NCBI RefSeq assembly: GCF_002217755.1
Contig: NZ_BCFL01000021.1
Span: 1 to 64,000, forward strand
DNA length: 64,000 nucleotides
Direction of reading: 5' to 3'
Origin: Streptomyces hyaluromycini
GTDB taxonomy: Bacteria > Actinomycetota > Actinomycetes > Streptomycetales > Streptomycetaceae
In this document: one piece after another, positions 17,032-27,431 of the stretch
How positions within the stretch are numbered: the first letter of the stretch is position 1
How the letters are laid out: each line of letters starts with the position of its first letter
The notes under the pieces: generated by a model
Told to the model about the DNA's origin: nothing
Database searches by the model: none
What the model saw: only the letters and a program-made list of their open reading frames with translations
Made by a program: the position numbers and the translations under genes

Positions 17032-18834
17032 CTACCCCCCGTACGCCCCCGAAGCCGTAAGCCGAAGCGCCGTATCGATCAACGGCACATGACTGAACGC
17101 CTGCGGAAAGTTCCCCACCTGCCGCTTCAGCCGCGGATCCCACTCCTCCGCGAGCAGCCCGAGGTCGTTCCGCAGCGCGAGAAGCTTCTCGAACAGCTTG
17201 CGGGCCTCGTCGACGCGCCCGATCATCGCGAGGTCGTCGGCCATCCAGAACGAGCAGGCCAGGAAGGCCCCCTCGTCGCCCGGGAGGCCGTCCACACCCT
17301 CCTCGCCGCCCGAGGTCGGGTAGCGCAGGATGAAGCCGTCCGGCGTGGACAGCTCCCGCTGGATCGCCTCGATGGTGCCGATGACCCGCTTGTCGTCCGG
17401 GGGCAGGAAGCCCATCTGGGGGATGAGCAGCAGCGAGGCGTCCAGCTCCTGGGAGCCGTACGACTGGGTGAAGGTGTTGCGCTCCTTGTCGTAGCCCCGC
17501 TCGCAGACGTCCCGGTGGATGTCGTCGCGCAGCTCCTTCCAGCGCTCCAGCGGGCCGTCCGCGTCCCCGGACTCGATGAGCTTGATGGTGCGGTCGACAG
17601 CGACCCAGGCCATCACCTTGGAGTGCACGAAGTGCCGGCGCGGCCCGCGCACCTCCCAGATGCCCTCGTCAGGCTCGTCCCAGTGGTCCTCCAGGTAGCG
17701 GATCAGCTTGAGCTGGAGGAGGGACGCGTAGTCGTTGCGGGCGAGGCCGGTCATGTGGGCCAGGTGCAGGGCCTCGGTGACCTCGCCGTAGACGTCCAGC
17801 TGGAGCTGGTGGGCGGCGCCGTTGCCGACCCGGACCGGCGCCGAGTTCTCGTAGCCGGGCAGCCAGTCCAGCTCGGCCTCGCCCAGCTCGCGCTCGCCCG
17901 CGATGCCGTACATGATCTGCAGGTTCTCGGGGTCGCCGGCGACCGCGCGCAGCAGCCACTCGCGCCAGGCGCGGGCCTCCTCGCGGTAGCCGGTGCGCAG
18001 CAGCGAGGACAGGGTGATGGCCGCGTCGCGGAGCCAGGTGTAGCGGTAGTCCCAGTTGCGGACGCCGCCGATGTCCTCCGGGAGGGAGGTCGTCGGCGCG
18101 GCGACGATGCCGCCCGTGGGGGCGTACGTCAGGGCCTTCAGGGTGATCAGCGAGCGGACCACGGCCTCGCGGTACGGGCCGTGGTACGTGCAGTGCTCGA
18201 CCCACTCCCGCCAGAAGTCCTCGGTCGCCTGCAGCGACTGCTCCGGTTCCGGCAGCGCGGGCGGCTGCTTGTGCGAGGGCTCCCAGGAGATCGTGAACGC
18301 GATCCGGTCGCCGGGGGCGACGGTGAAGTCCGCGTACGTGGTCAGCGACTTGCCGTAGGTCTCCGCCGAGGTGTCGAACCACACCGAGTCGGGGCCCGCG
18401 ACGGCGACCGTACGGCCGTCGTGCTTGTGCACCCAGGGGACCACCCGGCCGTAGGAGAACCGCATCCGCAGCACCGAGCGCATCGGCACCCGGCCGGTGA
18501 CGCCCTCGACGATGCGGATCAGCTGGGGCGCGCCGTCACGCGGGGGCATGAAGTCGATCACCCGGACCGTGCCGCGCGGGGTGTCCCACTCCGACTCCAG
18601 GATCAGCGAGTCGCCCCGGTAGGTGCGGCGCGCCGCGGTCGGGGGCTGCGAGTCGGCCGCGTGCGCCGGGCCGAGCCGCCAGAAGCCGTGTTCCTCGGTG
18701 CCGAGCAGACCGGCGAAGATGGCATGCGAGTCGAAGCGGGGCAGGCACAGCCAGTCCACTGTGCCGTCCCGGCAGACCAGGGCAGCGGTCTGCATGTCTC
18801 CGATGAGTGCGTAATCTTCGATGCGCCCGGCCAC
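17032..18834 (-). CDS. glycoside hydrolase family 15 protein
   Basis: A 600-residue GH15 enzyme (glucoamylase/trehalase type). An N-terminal beta-rich domain begins RIEDYALIGDMQTAALVCRD-type; the (alpha/alpha)6 catalytic part carries the conserved GGVRNWDYRYTWLRDA block and a second acidic region around WEVRGP. Mycobacterial relatives are trehalases, so trehalose is a candidate substrate. No signal peptide is seen, so it is probably cytoplasmic. GTG 18834 is favoured by GGAG six bases upstream; in-frame GTG 18858 and TTG 18873 are alternatives. Confidence 0.88.
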   Translation of the reverse strand: MAGRIEDYALIGDMQTAALVCRDGTVDWLCLPRFDSHAIFAGLLGTEEHGFWRLGPAHAADSQPPTAARRTYRGDSLILESEWDTPRGTVRVIDFMPPRDGAPQLIRIVEGVTGRVPMRSVLRMRFSYGRVVPWVHKHDGRTVAVAGPDSVWFDTSAETYGKSLTTYADFTVAPGDRIAFTISWEPSHKQPPALPEPEQSLQATEDFWREWVEHCTYHGPYREAVVRSLITLKALTYAPTGGIVAAPTTSLPEDIGGVRNWDYRYTWLRDAAITLSSLLRTGYREEARAWREWLLRAVAGDPENLQIMYGIAGERELGEAELDWLPGYENSAPVRVGNGAAHQLQLDVYGEVTEALHLAHMTGLARNDYASLLQLKLIRYLEDHWDEPDEGIWEVRGPRRHFVHSKVMAWVAVDRTIKLIESGDADGPLERWKELRDDIHRDVCERGYDKERNTFTQSYGSQELDASLLLIPQMGFLPPDDKRVIGTIEAIQRELSTPDGFILRYPTSGGEEGVDGLPGDEGAFLACSFWMADDLAMIGRVDEARKLFEKLLALRNDLGLLAEEWDPRLKRQVGNFPQAFSHVPLIDTALRLTASGAYGG

Positions 18835-19349
18835 GTGCAACTCCAGTCGAACGGCCACGTCACCCCCAGGCAAAAGGGGGCTGTCGCTAGTGCGGTCAAG
18901 GGGGGTTGTTGTTGTGCGTCGTTAAGCGGTGAAGCAAAGCAGCCCGCCGCGCCCTGAGGCAAAACGACAGTCATAGCTCAACGAACTGCCAAGCTCTCGT
19001 TGTTCCGGGAGTGACGGGCGGGGGTGTGCCGTGTTTTCCGGACGGGCTCGGCAGCGAGTGTCCGAGCAGGATACGACGCACGTAGATGATCTGCGTGCCG
19101 CTCCGGGCAACCCGTGTGGGCCGAACGGGTGAGCCCTGGGTGAAAAGCGGGTAAGGCAGGCCACACGTCTGTGCCGACGTGTGTACGGAGCGTGGCCGGA
19201 AGCCATCTCTCCGCGGCGCTGATACCCTGGTAGCCCGTGGACCGGTGGGCACGAAACCCCCGAACCGCAGCGACGGCACCACCCCGGAAACTCCAGGACG
19301 GCAGCCGTACCGCACGACAGACCGCGACCACGGGAGCCCCCTCTTGGCC
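18835..19349. other. intergenic region between GH15 gene and pyrG
   Basis: About 500 bp without a supportable gene, holding the divergent promoters of GH15 and pyrG. A perfect inverted repeat CACACGT (19162-19168) / ACGTGTG (19177-19183) is a candidate operator. A TACCCT-like element about 120 bases before pyrG may be its -10. No pyrimidine attenuator of the reiterative GGGC type was seen. Confidence 0.5.
19162..19183. promoter_or_regulatory. inverted repeat upstream of pyrG
   Basis: Seven-base perfect arms with an 8-base spacer, about 165 bp before the pyrG start. This is the size of a dimeric repressor site; the protein is unknown. Confidence 0.35.
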
Positions 19350-21038
<1,689 letters not shown>

Positions 21039-21057
21039 CACACCGGTTGTACGGTGG

Positions 21058-21098
21058 CCGGGGTGCATACCTTCAAAGGTGCGCACCCCGGTTTTTTT
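21058..21098 (+). terminator. pyrG intrinsic terminator, 14 bases before the Nudix RBS
   Basis: CCGGGGTGC (21058-21066) pairs with GCACCCCGG (21083-21091) and is followed by seven T residues (21092-21098). It is one of the most classical rho-independent terminators in the window. It lies directly before the ribosome binding site of the next gene. Confidence 0.88.
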
Positions 21099-21123
21099 CC
21101 GCGTACGTCTGGAAGGGTTCGGC

Positions 21124-21750
21124 ATGACGATCAAGGACACCCCCGAGGAGTGGGAGATCCGGGCGACGCAGACCCCCTTCGTGGGCAACAAGACCTCGGT
21201 CCGCACGGACGAGGTGGTCATGCCCGACGGCTCGGTGGTCCGCCGCGACTACCAGGTGCACCCCGGCTCGGTCGCCATCCTCGCCCTCGACGAGGAGGAC
21301 CGCGTGCTGCTCATCCGCCAGTACCGGCACCCGGTCCGGCAGAAGCTCTGGGAGATCCCGGCCGGTCTGCTCGACATCCCCGGCGAGAACCCGCTGCACG
21401 CCGCCCAGCGCGAGCTGTACGAGGAGGCGCACGTCAAGGCCGAGGACTGGCGGGTGCTGACCGACCTGTACACCACCCCCGGCGGCTGCGACGAGGCCGC
21501 ACGGATCTTCCTCGCCCGCGATCTCTCCGAGGCCGAGGGGGAGCGTTTCGAGACGGAGCACGAGGAGATCGACCTGGAGTACGCGCGCGTGCCGGTCGAC
21601 GAGCTGGTGCGCCTGGTGCTCGCCGGTGATGTGCACAACAACTGTCTCGTGACGGGCGTCCTCTCCCTGGTCGCCGCCCGCACCGGCGACGGCCTCGACG
21701 CGCTGCGCCCGGCCGACGCGCCCTGGCCGGCCCGCCCCTTCGAGTCCTGA
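21124..21750 (+). CDS. Nudix hydrolase, ADP-ribose pyrophosphatase type
   Basis: A 208-residue Nudix protein, probably hydrolysing ADP-ribose. The Nudix box runs from Gly81 through E88 to REL-x-EE (residues 96-101), with one extra residue in the first spacer and AHV where many families have xGU. The upstream IRQYRHPVRQKLWEIPAG block is typical of ADPRase. ATG 21124 follows GAAGGG at 21112-21117. A classical terminator sits between this gene and pyrG, so expression depends on read-through or on an unseen promoter. Confidence 0.88.
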   Translation: MTIKDTPEEWEIRATQTPFVGNKTSVRTDEVVMPDGSVVRRDYQVHPGSVAILALDEEDRVLLIRQYRHPVRQKLWEIPAGLLDIPGENPLHAAQRELYEEAHVKAEDWRVLTDLYTTPGGCDEAARIFLARDLSEAEGERFETEHEEIDLEYARVPVDELVRLVLAGDVHNNCLVTGVLSLVAARTGDGLDALRPADAPWPARPFES

Positions 21751-21945
21751 GCCCCGCCCCCGGGGGCCTGTGTCCGCCCTTCGAGCGCGCCGGTGTGACC
21801 ATCGCCTGATCCGATCGGGCGATAGGCCCGCCGCGCGCTGCCCGGAACGTCCGAGCACGTGAACTAGGCTCGACGCGATTGAGCCGAAACGCCCGAACCG
21901 GAGCCCCGGCGGGCCTGCGTGTGCGGTGGGACGGGAGTGTGGCCC

Positions 21946-24021
21946 GTGACGGATCAGGCGGTGGACACAGGCGGCGCAAGGCGGTCGGCGCCCGCGGCCA
22001 CGGACGACCGGTTCCTGGGCCGTACAAGGGAGTTGAAGGAACTGCGCGCCGACATCGAGCGCGCGGGCCTGGACACCATCGCCGGCCGCAAGGCCCCCCG
22101 CGCCCGGGTGCTGCTGATCGCGGGCAGACCCGGCTCCGGCCGCACCGCCCTCGCCGAGGAACTCGTCCGGCAGGTCGCCCCCGGCTACCCCGACGGAGTG
22201 CTGCGCGCCCGCCTCGCCGAGCCCGACGGCACCCCGGTCCCCGTCGAGCGCACCGCCCGCGACCTCCTCACCGCGCTGCGGCTGCCCACCCCGGCCGGCG
22301 CCGCCGCGGACGACCTCACCCACGCCCTGCGCACCGCCCTCGCCAAGCGCCGGATGCTGCTCCTGCTCGACGACGCGCCCGGCGCCGAAGAGGTCGACGT
22401 GCTGCTCCCGGACACCCCGGACTGCCTGGCCGTCGCCGTCTCCGGCGGCCCGCTCACCGGGATCTCGGACGTCCGCCCGTGCACCCTGGGCGGCCTGGAC
22501 ACCAAGTCGGCCGTCGAACTGCTCACCCGGTACACCGGCTCCGTCCGCATCACCGTCGATCCCCGTTCCGCCGAGTCGCTGGTCGAGGTCTGCCAGGCGC
22601 AGCCCGCCGCGCTCGCCCTGGCCGGCGGCTGGCTCGCCGCCCGCCCCCAGGCGGCCGTCTCCGACCTCGCCAAACGCCTGCACGCGGAGGCGGACGACGG
22701 CACCGCGCTGGTCCGCGTCTTCCGGTTCGTGCACGACCAGCTGCCGGGCCAGTCCGCGCGGATACTGCGCCTCCTCAGCCTGGCCCCGGCCGGCCTGGTC
22801 GACCCGCACACCGCCTCCTCCCTGGCCGGCTGCTCGGTCGACACCGCCCGCACCACCCTGGACGAGCTGGTCCGTCTCGGCCTGCTGCACACCGTGCCCT
22901 CCCCGCTGCCCCAGTACGAGGTCCCCGGCTGTCTGCACCCGCTGCTCCGGGCGCTGGCCGAGAGCCAGGAGCGGGCCGGGGAGCTCCAGCTGGCCCGCGC
23001 CCGGATGCTGGAGCGCACGGTACGGCTGCTGCAGTCCTGCCGGGCGATCACCGAGACCGACAACCCGCAGGCCCGCGAGAAGCTCCAGGCCCTGCCCCGG
23101 GAGCTGCGCTTCCCCACCCCCCGGGCCGCCGCCGACTGGCTGCGCATCCGGCGCCCGGCGCTGCTGGCCGCCGCCCGCGCGGCGGTCGCCGACGGCGAGC
23201 TCGACACACTGGCCCGCCGCCTGATGGCGCAGCTGGTCAAGGCCATGGTGGCGCACCTCGGCACCCAGGCCGCGGCCTCCGACCTGTACGGCGTCCACCG
23301 GCTCGTCCTCGATGTCGCCGAGCGCCGCGACCTGCCCCGGGAGCAGGCCGCCGCACTGCTGAACCTCGGCGACCTGGACGCGCAGACCGGGCGTACGGCG
23401 GACGCTTTGGTGCGCTATCGGTCTGCGTTGGATGCCGGACGCCGTGCAAATGACCCGTACGCGACCGGTCGCGCAATGGAATCCGTAGGTGGCGCGTATC
23501 AGGAGCTGGGGGACTACGACCGGGCCGCCGACTGGTTCGGCCGCGCCCTCGCCGAGCGCCTGGCCCGCGACGAGCGTGCCGAGGCGGCCCGGCTCTACGG
23601 CCGCATCGCCGGCGCGCACACCTACGCGGGCCGGTACGGGGAGGCGCTGCGGGCGTGGCGGGCAGCCGTTTCCGGCCACCGCAAGAACGGTGATGTGCCC
23701 GCGCAGGCAAGGGCGTTGAGCGAGCTGGCCCGGGTCCAGGAGTACGCCGGCCGGCCCGAGGAGTCGCTGCACACCTGCCAGGAGGCGGTGGAGTGGGCGC
23801 GCCGTGCCGAGGACACCCGGCTCCAGGCGGCGCTCCAGCTGCGACTCGCCGACACGCTGGAACGCCTCGGTGACTCCACCGCCGCGAGCCTGCACCGCTC
23901 GGCCGCCGAGCGCATGCTGGGTGAGGAGTCCCTGGGCCCCTCGGACCCCTCGGGCCCGGACTCCGACCCGGAACACGGCGCTAACGCCTACGAAATCCGT
24001 AGTGCTTCCGGCCGAGATTGA
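21946..24021 (+). CDS. STAND-like NTPase with TPR repeats
   Basis: A 691-residue cytoplasmic protein. Residues about 22-330 form an AAA/NB-ARC-like module. The P-loop reads GRPGSGRT (residues 60-67) with Arg66 where Lys is expected, and Walker B is MLLLLDDAPG. A winged-helix-like segment follows (RILRLLSLAPAGLVDPHTASSLAGCS). Residues about 465-660 are TPR repeats (ALLNLGDLDAQTGRTADALVRYRSAL and similar). It resembles AfsR/SARP C-terminal modules but has no DNA-binding or trypsin domain. GTG 21946 is supported by GGGAG at 21933-21937. TAGGCT near 21865 is a possible -10. Confidence 0.85.
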   Translation: MTDQAVDTGGARRSAPAATDDRFLGRTRELKELRADIERAGLDTIAGRKAPRARVLLIAGRPGSGRTALAEELVRQVAPGYPDGVLRARLAEPDGTPVPVERTARDLLTALRLPTPAGAAADDLTHALRTALAKRRMLLLLDDAPGAEEVDVLLPDTPDCLAVAVSGGPLTGISDVRPCTLGGLDTKSAVELLTRYTGSVRITVDPRSAESLVEVCQAQPAALALAGGWLAARPQAAVSDLAKRLHAEADDGTALVRVFRFVHDQLPGQSARILRLLSLAPAGLVDPHTASSLAGCSVDTARTTLDELVRLGLLHTVPSPLPQYEVPGCLHPLLRALAESQERAGELQLARARMLERTVRLLQSCRAITETDNPQAREKLQALPRELRFPTPRAAADWLRIRRPALLAAARAAVADGELDTLARRLMAQLVKAMVAHLGTQAAASDLYGVHRLVLDVAERRDLPREQAAALLNLGDLDAQTGRTADALVRYRSALDAGRRANDPYATGRAMESVGGAYQELGDYDRAADWFGRALAERLARDERAEAARLYGRIAGAHTYAGRYGEALRAWRAAVSGHRKNGDVPAQARALSELARVQEYAGRPEESLHTCQEAVEWARRAEDTRLQAALQLRLADTLERLGDSTAASLHRSAAERMLGEESLGPSDPSGPDSDPEHGANAYEIRSASGRD

Positions 24022-24165
24022 TGCAATGAAAGGCTAGACAGTCGGAACGCCTTCATTAAACTGGCTCTGCCGCCGGTTCTTCCGCGGTGTCTCCTGGTAT
24101 GCCGTCGCATGCCGGGTATGCGTGTCTATGCCCCCACACCCTCTGAGCCAAGGACCGTGATCGAC

Positions 24166-25281
24166 GTGAAGGTCGGCATCCCCCGCGAGGTCAAGAACAA
24201 CGAGTTCCGGGTGGCCATCACCCCGGCCGGCGTGCACGAGCTGGTGCGTAACGGCCATCAGGTCGTCATCGAGCGCGGCGCCGGTGTCGGCTCGTCGATC
24301 CCGGACGACGAGTACATCGCCGCCGGGGCCGCGATCCTGGACACCGCCGACGAGGTGTGGGCCACCGCCGACCTGCTGCTGAAGGTCAAGGAGCCGATCG
24401 CGGAGGAGTACCAGCGCCTCCGCAAGGACCAGACCCTCTTCACCTACCTGCACCTGGCCGCCTCCAAGGAGTGCACCGACGCCCTCCTGGAGTCCGGCAC
24501 CACGGCGATCGCCTACGAGACCGTCGAGCTGCCCAGCCGCGCGCTGCCGCTGCTCGCGCCCATGTCCGAGGTGGCCGGCCGGCTCGCCCCGCAGGTCGGC
24601 GCCTACCACCTGATGCGCGCCGCCGGCGGCCGCGGTGTCCTGCCCGGCGGTGTCCCGGGTGTGCTGCCCGCCAAGGCCGTCGTCATCGGCGGCGGTGTCT
24701 CCGGCTGGAACGCCGTGCAGATCGCCATCGGCATGGGCTTCGACGTGACCCTGCTCGACCGTGACATCAACAAGCTGCGTGAGGCCGACCGGATCTTCGG
24801 CACCAAGGTCAAGGCCGTCATGTCCAACTCCTTCGAGCTGGAGAAGGCCTGCCTGGAGGCCGACCTGGTGGTCGGCGCGGTGCTCATCCCGGGCGCCAAG
24901 GCTCCGAAGCTCGTCACCAACGAGCTGGTCTCCCGGATGAAGCCGGGAAGTGTCCTTGTCGACATCGCGATCGACCAGGGCGGCTGCTTCGAGGACTCCC
25001 GCCCCACCACGCACGCCGAGCCGACCTTCAAGGTCCACGAGTCGGTCTTCTACTGCGTCGCCAACATGCCCGGCGCGGTGCCCAACACCTCGACCTACGC
25101 GCTCACCAACGCCACGCTGCCGTACATCGTGTCGCTCGCGAACAACGGCTGGGCGGAGGCGCTGCGCCGTGACGCCGCGCTCGCCAAGGGCCTCAACACC
25201 CATGACGGCAAGGTCGTTTACAAGGAGGTCGCCGAGGCGCACGGCCTGGAGCACGTGGACCTCGACACGCTGATCGGCTGA
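24166..25281 (+). CDS. ald: alanine dehydrogenase
   Basis: A 371-residue NAD-dependent enzyme interconverting L-alanine and pyruvate plus ammonia. Lys75 (KVKEP) and His96 (YLHLA) fall at the canonical positions when GTG 24166 is used, which supports that start over GTG 24157. The Rossmann motif reads VIGGGVSGWNAVQ. MPGAVPNTSTYALTNATLPY near the C-terminus is the family signature. AAGGA lies at 24150-24154. It is monocistronic, ending at a 19-bp hairpin. Confidence 0.95.
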   Translation: MKVGIPREVKNNEFRVAITPAGVHELVRNGHQVVIERGAGVGSSIPDDEYIAAGAAILDTADEVWATADLLLKVKEPIAEEYQRLRKDQTLFTYLHLAASKECTDALLESGTTAIAYETVELPSRALPLLAPMSEVAGRLAPQVGAYHLMRAAGGRGVLPGGVPGVLPAKAVVIGGGVSGWNAVQIAIGMGFDVTLLDRDINKLREADRIFGTKVKAVMSNSFELEKACLEADLVVGAVLIPGAKAPKLVTNELVSRMKPGSVLVDIAIDQGGCFEDSRPTTHAEPTFKVHESVFYCVANMPGAVPNTSTYALTNATLPYIVSLANNGWAEALRRDAALAKGLNTHDGKVVYKEVAEAHGLEHVDLDTLIG

Positions 25282-25346
25282 GCGGGACCCGGCGGGCAAG
25301 TCACCTTTTCGTAAAGGCGATACGTCAACAAGCCGCGTCAATGGCG

Positions 25347-25389
25347 CACATCCGGCCGGACCTTGCCCGACAAGGTCCGGCCGGATGTG
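25347..25389 (+). terminator. ald terminator
   Basis: A 19-bp perfect stem (25347-25365 with 25371-25389) with a 5-base loop, 66 bases after the ald stop. There is no T run, as is common in Streptomyces. Confidence 0.82.
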
Positions 25390-25542
25390 TGTATGGTCAC
25401 TTTGCGACTTGCGGTCAACTCGCCTCGAACGTAACCCTTCGACCGATTCGCACACCGGTGAAACCTGCTGTGCGACGGCCGTACGCCCTTGACAGCGGGA
25501 TGTTTCATTGCCGACACATCCTGCCGGGTCCGGCGGATTGTG

Positions 25543-25586
25543 TTGCTGCGAACGCCCGACACGCCATAGAGTCGCCGACTGTCGGC
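25543..25586 (+). promoter_or_regulatory. candidate parA promoter with overlapping palindrome
   Basis: TTGCTG (25543-25548), an 18-base spacer and TAGAGT (25567-25572) form a HrdB-type promoter about 70 bases before the ParA start. GCCGAC (25574-25579) / GTCGGC (25581-25586) is a perfect inverted repeat placed at the expected transcription start, a possible operator. The rest of the 25390-25644 gap holds other weak TTGCGG/TAACCC and TTGACA elements. Confidence 0.4.
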
Positions 25587-25644
25587 ATGGTGCCACGCTG
25601 ACCTGTCTAGAAGTTTCCTGGTCACCAAGGAGGTAAGACGACTT

Positions 25645-26814
25645 GTGAATGAGTCGACATTTTCTCCCGGGGGTGGTCAACCAGGAATGCCGGTGAGGGA
25701 CCAGGGTCCCGCGGGGTTCGAGGCTGTCGGCTCCGTCGCGGTGCGCACCTTCGCAGCCCATCAGAGTTCGCTGACCACGCGGACAGCACACCAGAGCATG
25801 GATGGCCATCACGTGAACGCCATGGCCGGCGACGGAAGTGGCGCGCCCCACAGCCAGTTCGCCGACTACGACGAACTGCCCGACGGGCACTTCTACGACC
25901 CCGACGCCGAGTACGAGCCCGATCCGGAGTACGCGGCCACGCTCGCGCCCGACGCGGCCCGCCAGCGCCGCGAGCGCGTCGGTCCGACCGGACGCCCGCT
26001 GCCGTACTTCCCGATCCCGGGCCCGGTGACCAGTCACGGCCCCGCGACGATCATCGCGATGTGCAACCAGAAGGGCGGCGTCGGCAAGACCACGTCGACC
26101 ATCAACCTGGGTGCCGCGCTCGCGGAGTACGGCCGGCGGGTACTGCTCGTGGACTTCGACCCGCAGGGCGCGCTGTCGGTCGGTCTCGGCGTCAACCCGA
26201 TGGAGCTCGACCTCACCGTCTACAACCTGCTCATGGAGCGGGGCATGGCGGCCGACGAGGTGCTCCTGAAGACGGCGGTCCCCAACATGGACCTGCTGCC
26301 CTCCAACATCGACCTGTCGGCCGCCGAGGTCCAGCTGGTCTCCGAGGTCGCCCGTGAGTCCACGCTGCAGCGCGCCCTGAAGCCGCTGCTGCCCGACTAC
26401 GACTACATCGTGATCGACTGCCAGCCCTCGCTCGGCCTGCTCACGGTCAACGCGCTGACGGCCGCTCACAAGGTGATCGTGCCGCTGGAGTGCGAGTTCT
26501 TCGCGCTGCGCGGTGTGGCGCTGCTGACCGAGACCATCGAGAAGGTCCAGGAGCGGCTCAACCCGGAGCTGGAGCTCGACGGCATCCTCGCCACGATGTA
26601 CGACTCGCGCACGGTCCACAGCCGTGAGGTCCTGGCCCGGGTCGTCGAGGCCTTCGACGACCACGTCTACCACACGGTCATCGGCCGCACGGTCCGCTTC
26701 CCGGAGACCACGGTCGCCGGTGAGCCGATCACCACGTACGCCTCCAACTCCGTCGGTGCCGCCGCCTATCGCCAGCTCGCCAGGGAGGTGCTCGCCCGGT
26801 GTCACGCCGAGTGA
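25645..26814 (+). CDS. ParA/Soj-like chromosome-partitioning ATPase
   Basis: A 389-residue deviant Walker ATPase. Residues 1-125 are a disordered acidic N-terminal extension. CNQKGGVGKTTST has the signature Lys143 and the P-loop; LLVDFDPQGALS and YIVIDCQPSLGLLT follow. This is a second, orphan-type ParA: no parB-like gene is adjacent, but the overlapping next gene encodes a ribbon-helix-helix protein. GTG 25645 has an excellent AAGGAGG at 25627-25633. With scpA/scpB downstream it belongs to a chromosome-organisation cluster. Confidence 0.9.
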   Translation: MNESTFSPGGGQPGMPVRDQGPAGFEAVGSVAVRTFAAHQSSLTTRTAHQSMDGHHVNAMAGDGSGAPHSQFADYDELPDGHFYDPDAEYEPDPEYAATLAPDAARQRRERVGPTGRPLPYFPIPGPVTSHGPATIIAMCNQKGGVGKTTSTINLGAALAEYGRRVLLVDFDPQGALSVGLGVNPMELDLTVYNLLMERGMAADEVLLKTAVPNMDLLPSNIDLSAAEVQLVSEVARESTLQRALKPLLPDYDYIVIDCQPSLGLLTVNALTAAHKVIVPLECEFFALRGVALLTETIEKVQERLNPELELDGILATMYDSRTVHSREVLARVVEAFDDHVYHTVIGRTVRFPETTVAGEPITTYASNSVGAAAYRQLAREVLARCHAE

Positions 26815-27413
26815 GTCTGCCCGGGGCCGACGAACTGTTCCGTACGACCGGGGGGATGGCGCTGCAGCCGTCCACGCCCAGGCGCCCGGTCAACGGCGAG
26901 GCCCGGGTGCCGGCTCCCGCGGGGGAGAGCGACGAGACGGCGGCCTCGGCCGCCGAGGACGTGCCCCAGTCGGTGCCCGTGCGGGGCGGCGACGGCGAGG
27001 GCGCGGAGCACGTGGCGGCGGAGGCCGAGCCGGCCGACGCCGGGGAGTCCCGCAACCATGCCGCGCAGTCCGTCACGGTCGCGCCGTCGGCGGAGCGGTC
27101 CGCGCGGCAGCAGGCGGCGCAGGAAGGTTCTGGCGGGCCCGCCGGGCAGGCCCAGCCCCGCAAGCAGCGGGGCGGCGGCCGGGCGCCCGCCCGGCGGCCC
27201 AGCGGGCGCGAGCGGCACGACGAGAAGATCACCGTGTACGTCTCCGCCGAGGAGCTGATGGACCTGGAGCACGCCCGTCTCGTGCTCCGGGGCGAGCACG
27301 GGCTGGCCGTGGACCGGGGCCGGATCGTCCGCGAGGCGGTCGCCGTGGTCCTGGCCGACCTGGAGTCCCGCGGGGACGCGAGCATCCTCGTACGACGGCT
27401 GCGCGGGCGGTAG
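26799..27413 (+). CDS. ribbon-helix-helix protein, putative ParA partner
   Basis: A 204-residue hypothetical protein. Residues 1-135 are low-complexity (Ala, Glu, Pro, Gly). Residues about 140-204 show a strand-helix-helix layout: DEKITVYVS, then AEELMDLEHARLVL, then VDRGRIVREAVAVVLADLE, as in ribbon-helix-helix DNA-binding proteins. GTG 26799 overlaps the parA end by 16 bases and has GGAGG upstream; GTG 26811 (GTGA overlap) is an alternative. The coupling suggests a DNA-binding partner for the ParA ATPase; this is inference. Confidence 0.78.
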   Translation: MSRRVSLPGADELFRTTGGMALQPSTPRRPVNGEARVPAPAGESDETAASAAEDVPQSVPVRGGDGEGAEHVAAEAEPADAGESRNHAAQSVTVAPSAERSARQQAAQEGSGGPAGQAQPRKQRGGGRAPARRPSGRERHDEKITVYVSAEELMDLEHARLVLRGEHGLAVDRGRIVREAVAVVLADLESRGDASILVRRLRGR

Positions 27414-27431
27414 GGGTAGCCTGCGGGGGCT

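Noticed and set aside
16201..18957. 918-codon plus-strand frame opposite the FAD oxidoreductase and GH15 genes
   Set aside because: It runs through an intergenic repeat and is antisense to two well-supported genes.
21073..26805. Antisense open frames of over 900 codons opposite the NTPase-TPR gene and opposite ald/parA
   Set aside because: They are shadows of high-G+C coding strands; the sense genes have recognised families, correct third-position bias and good starts.
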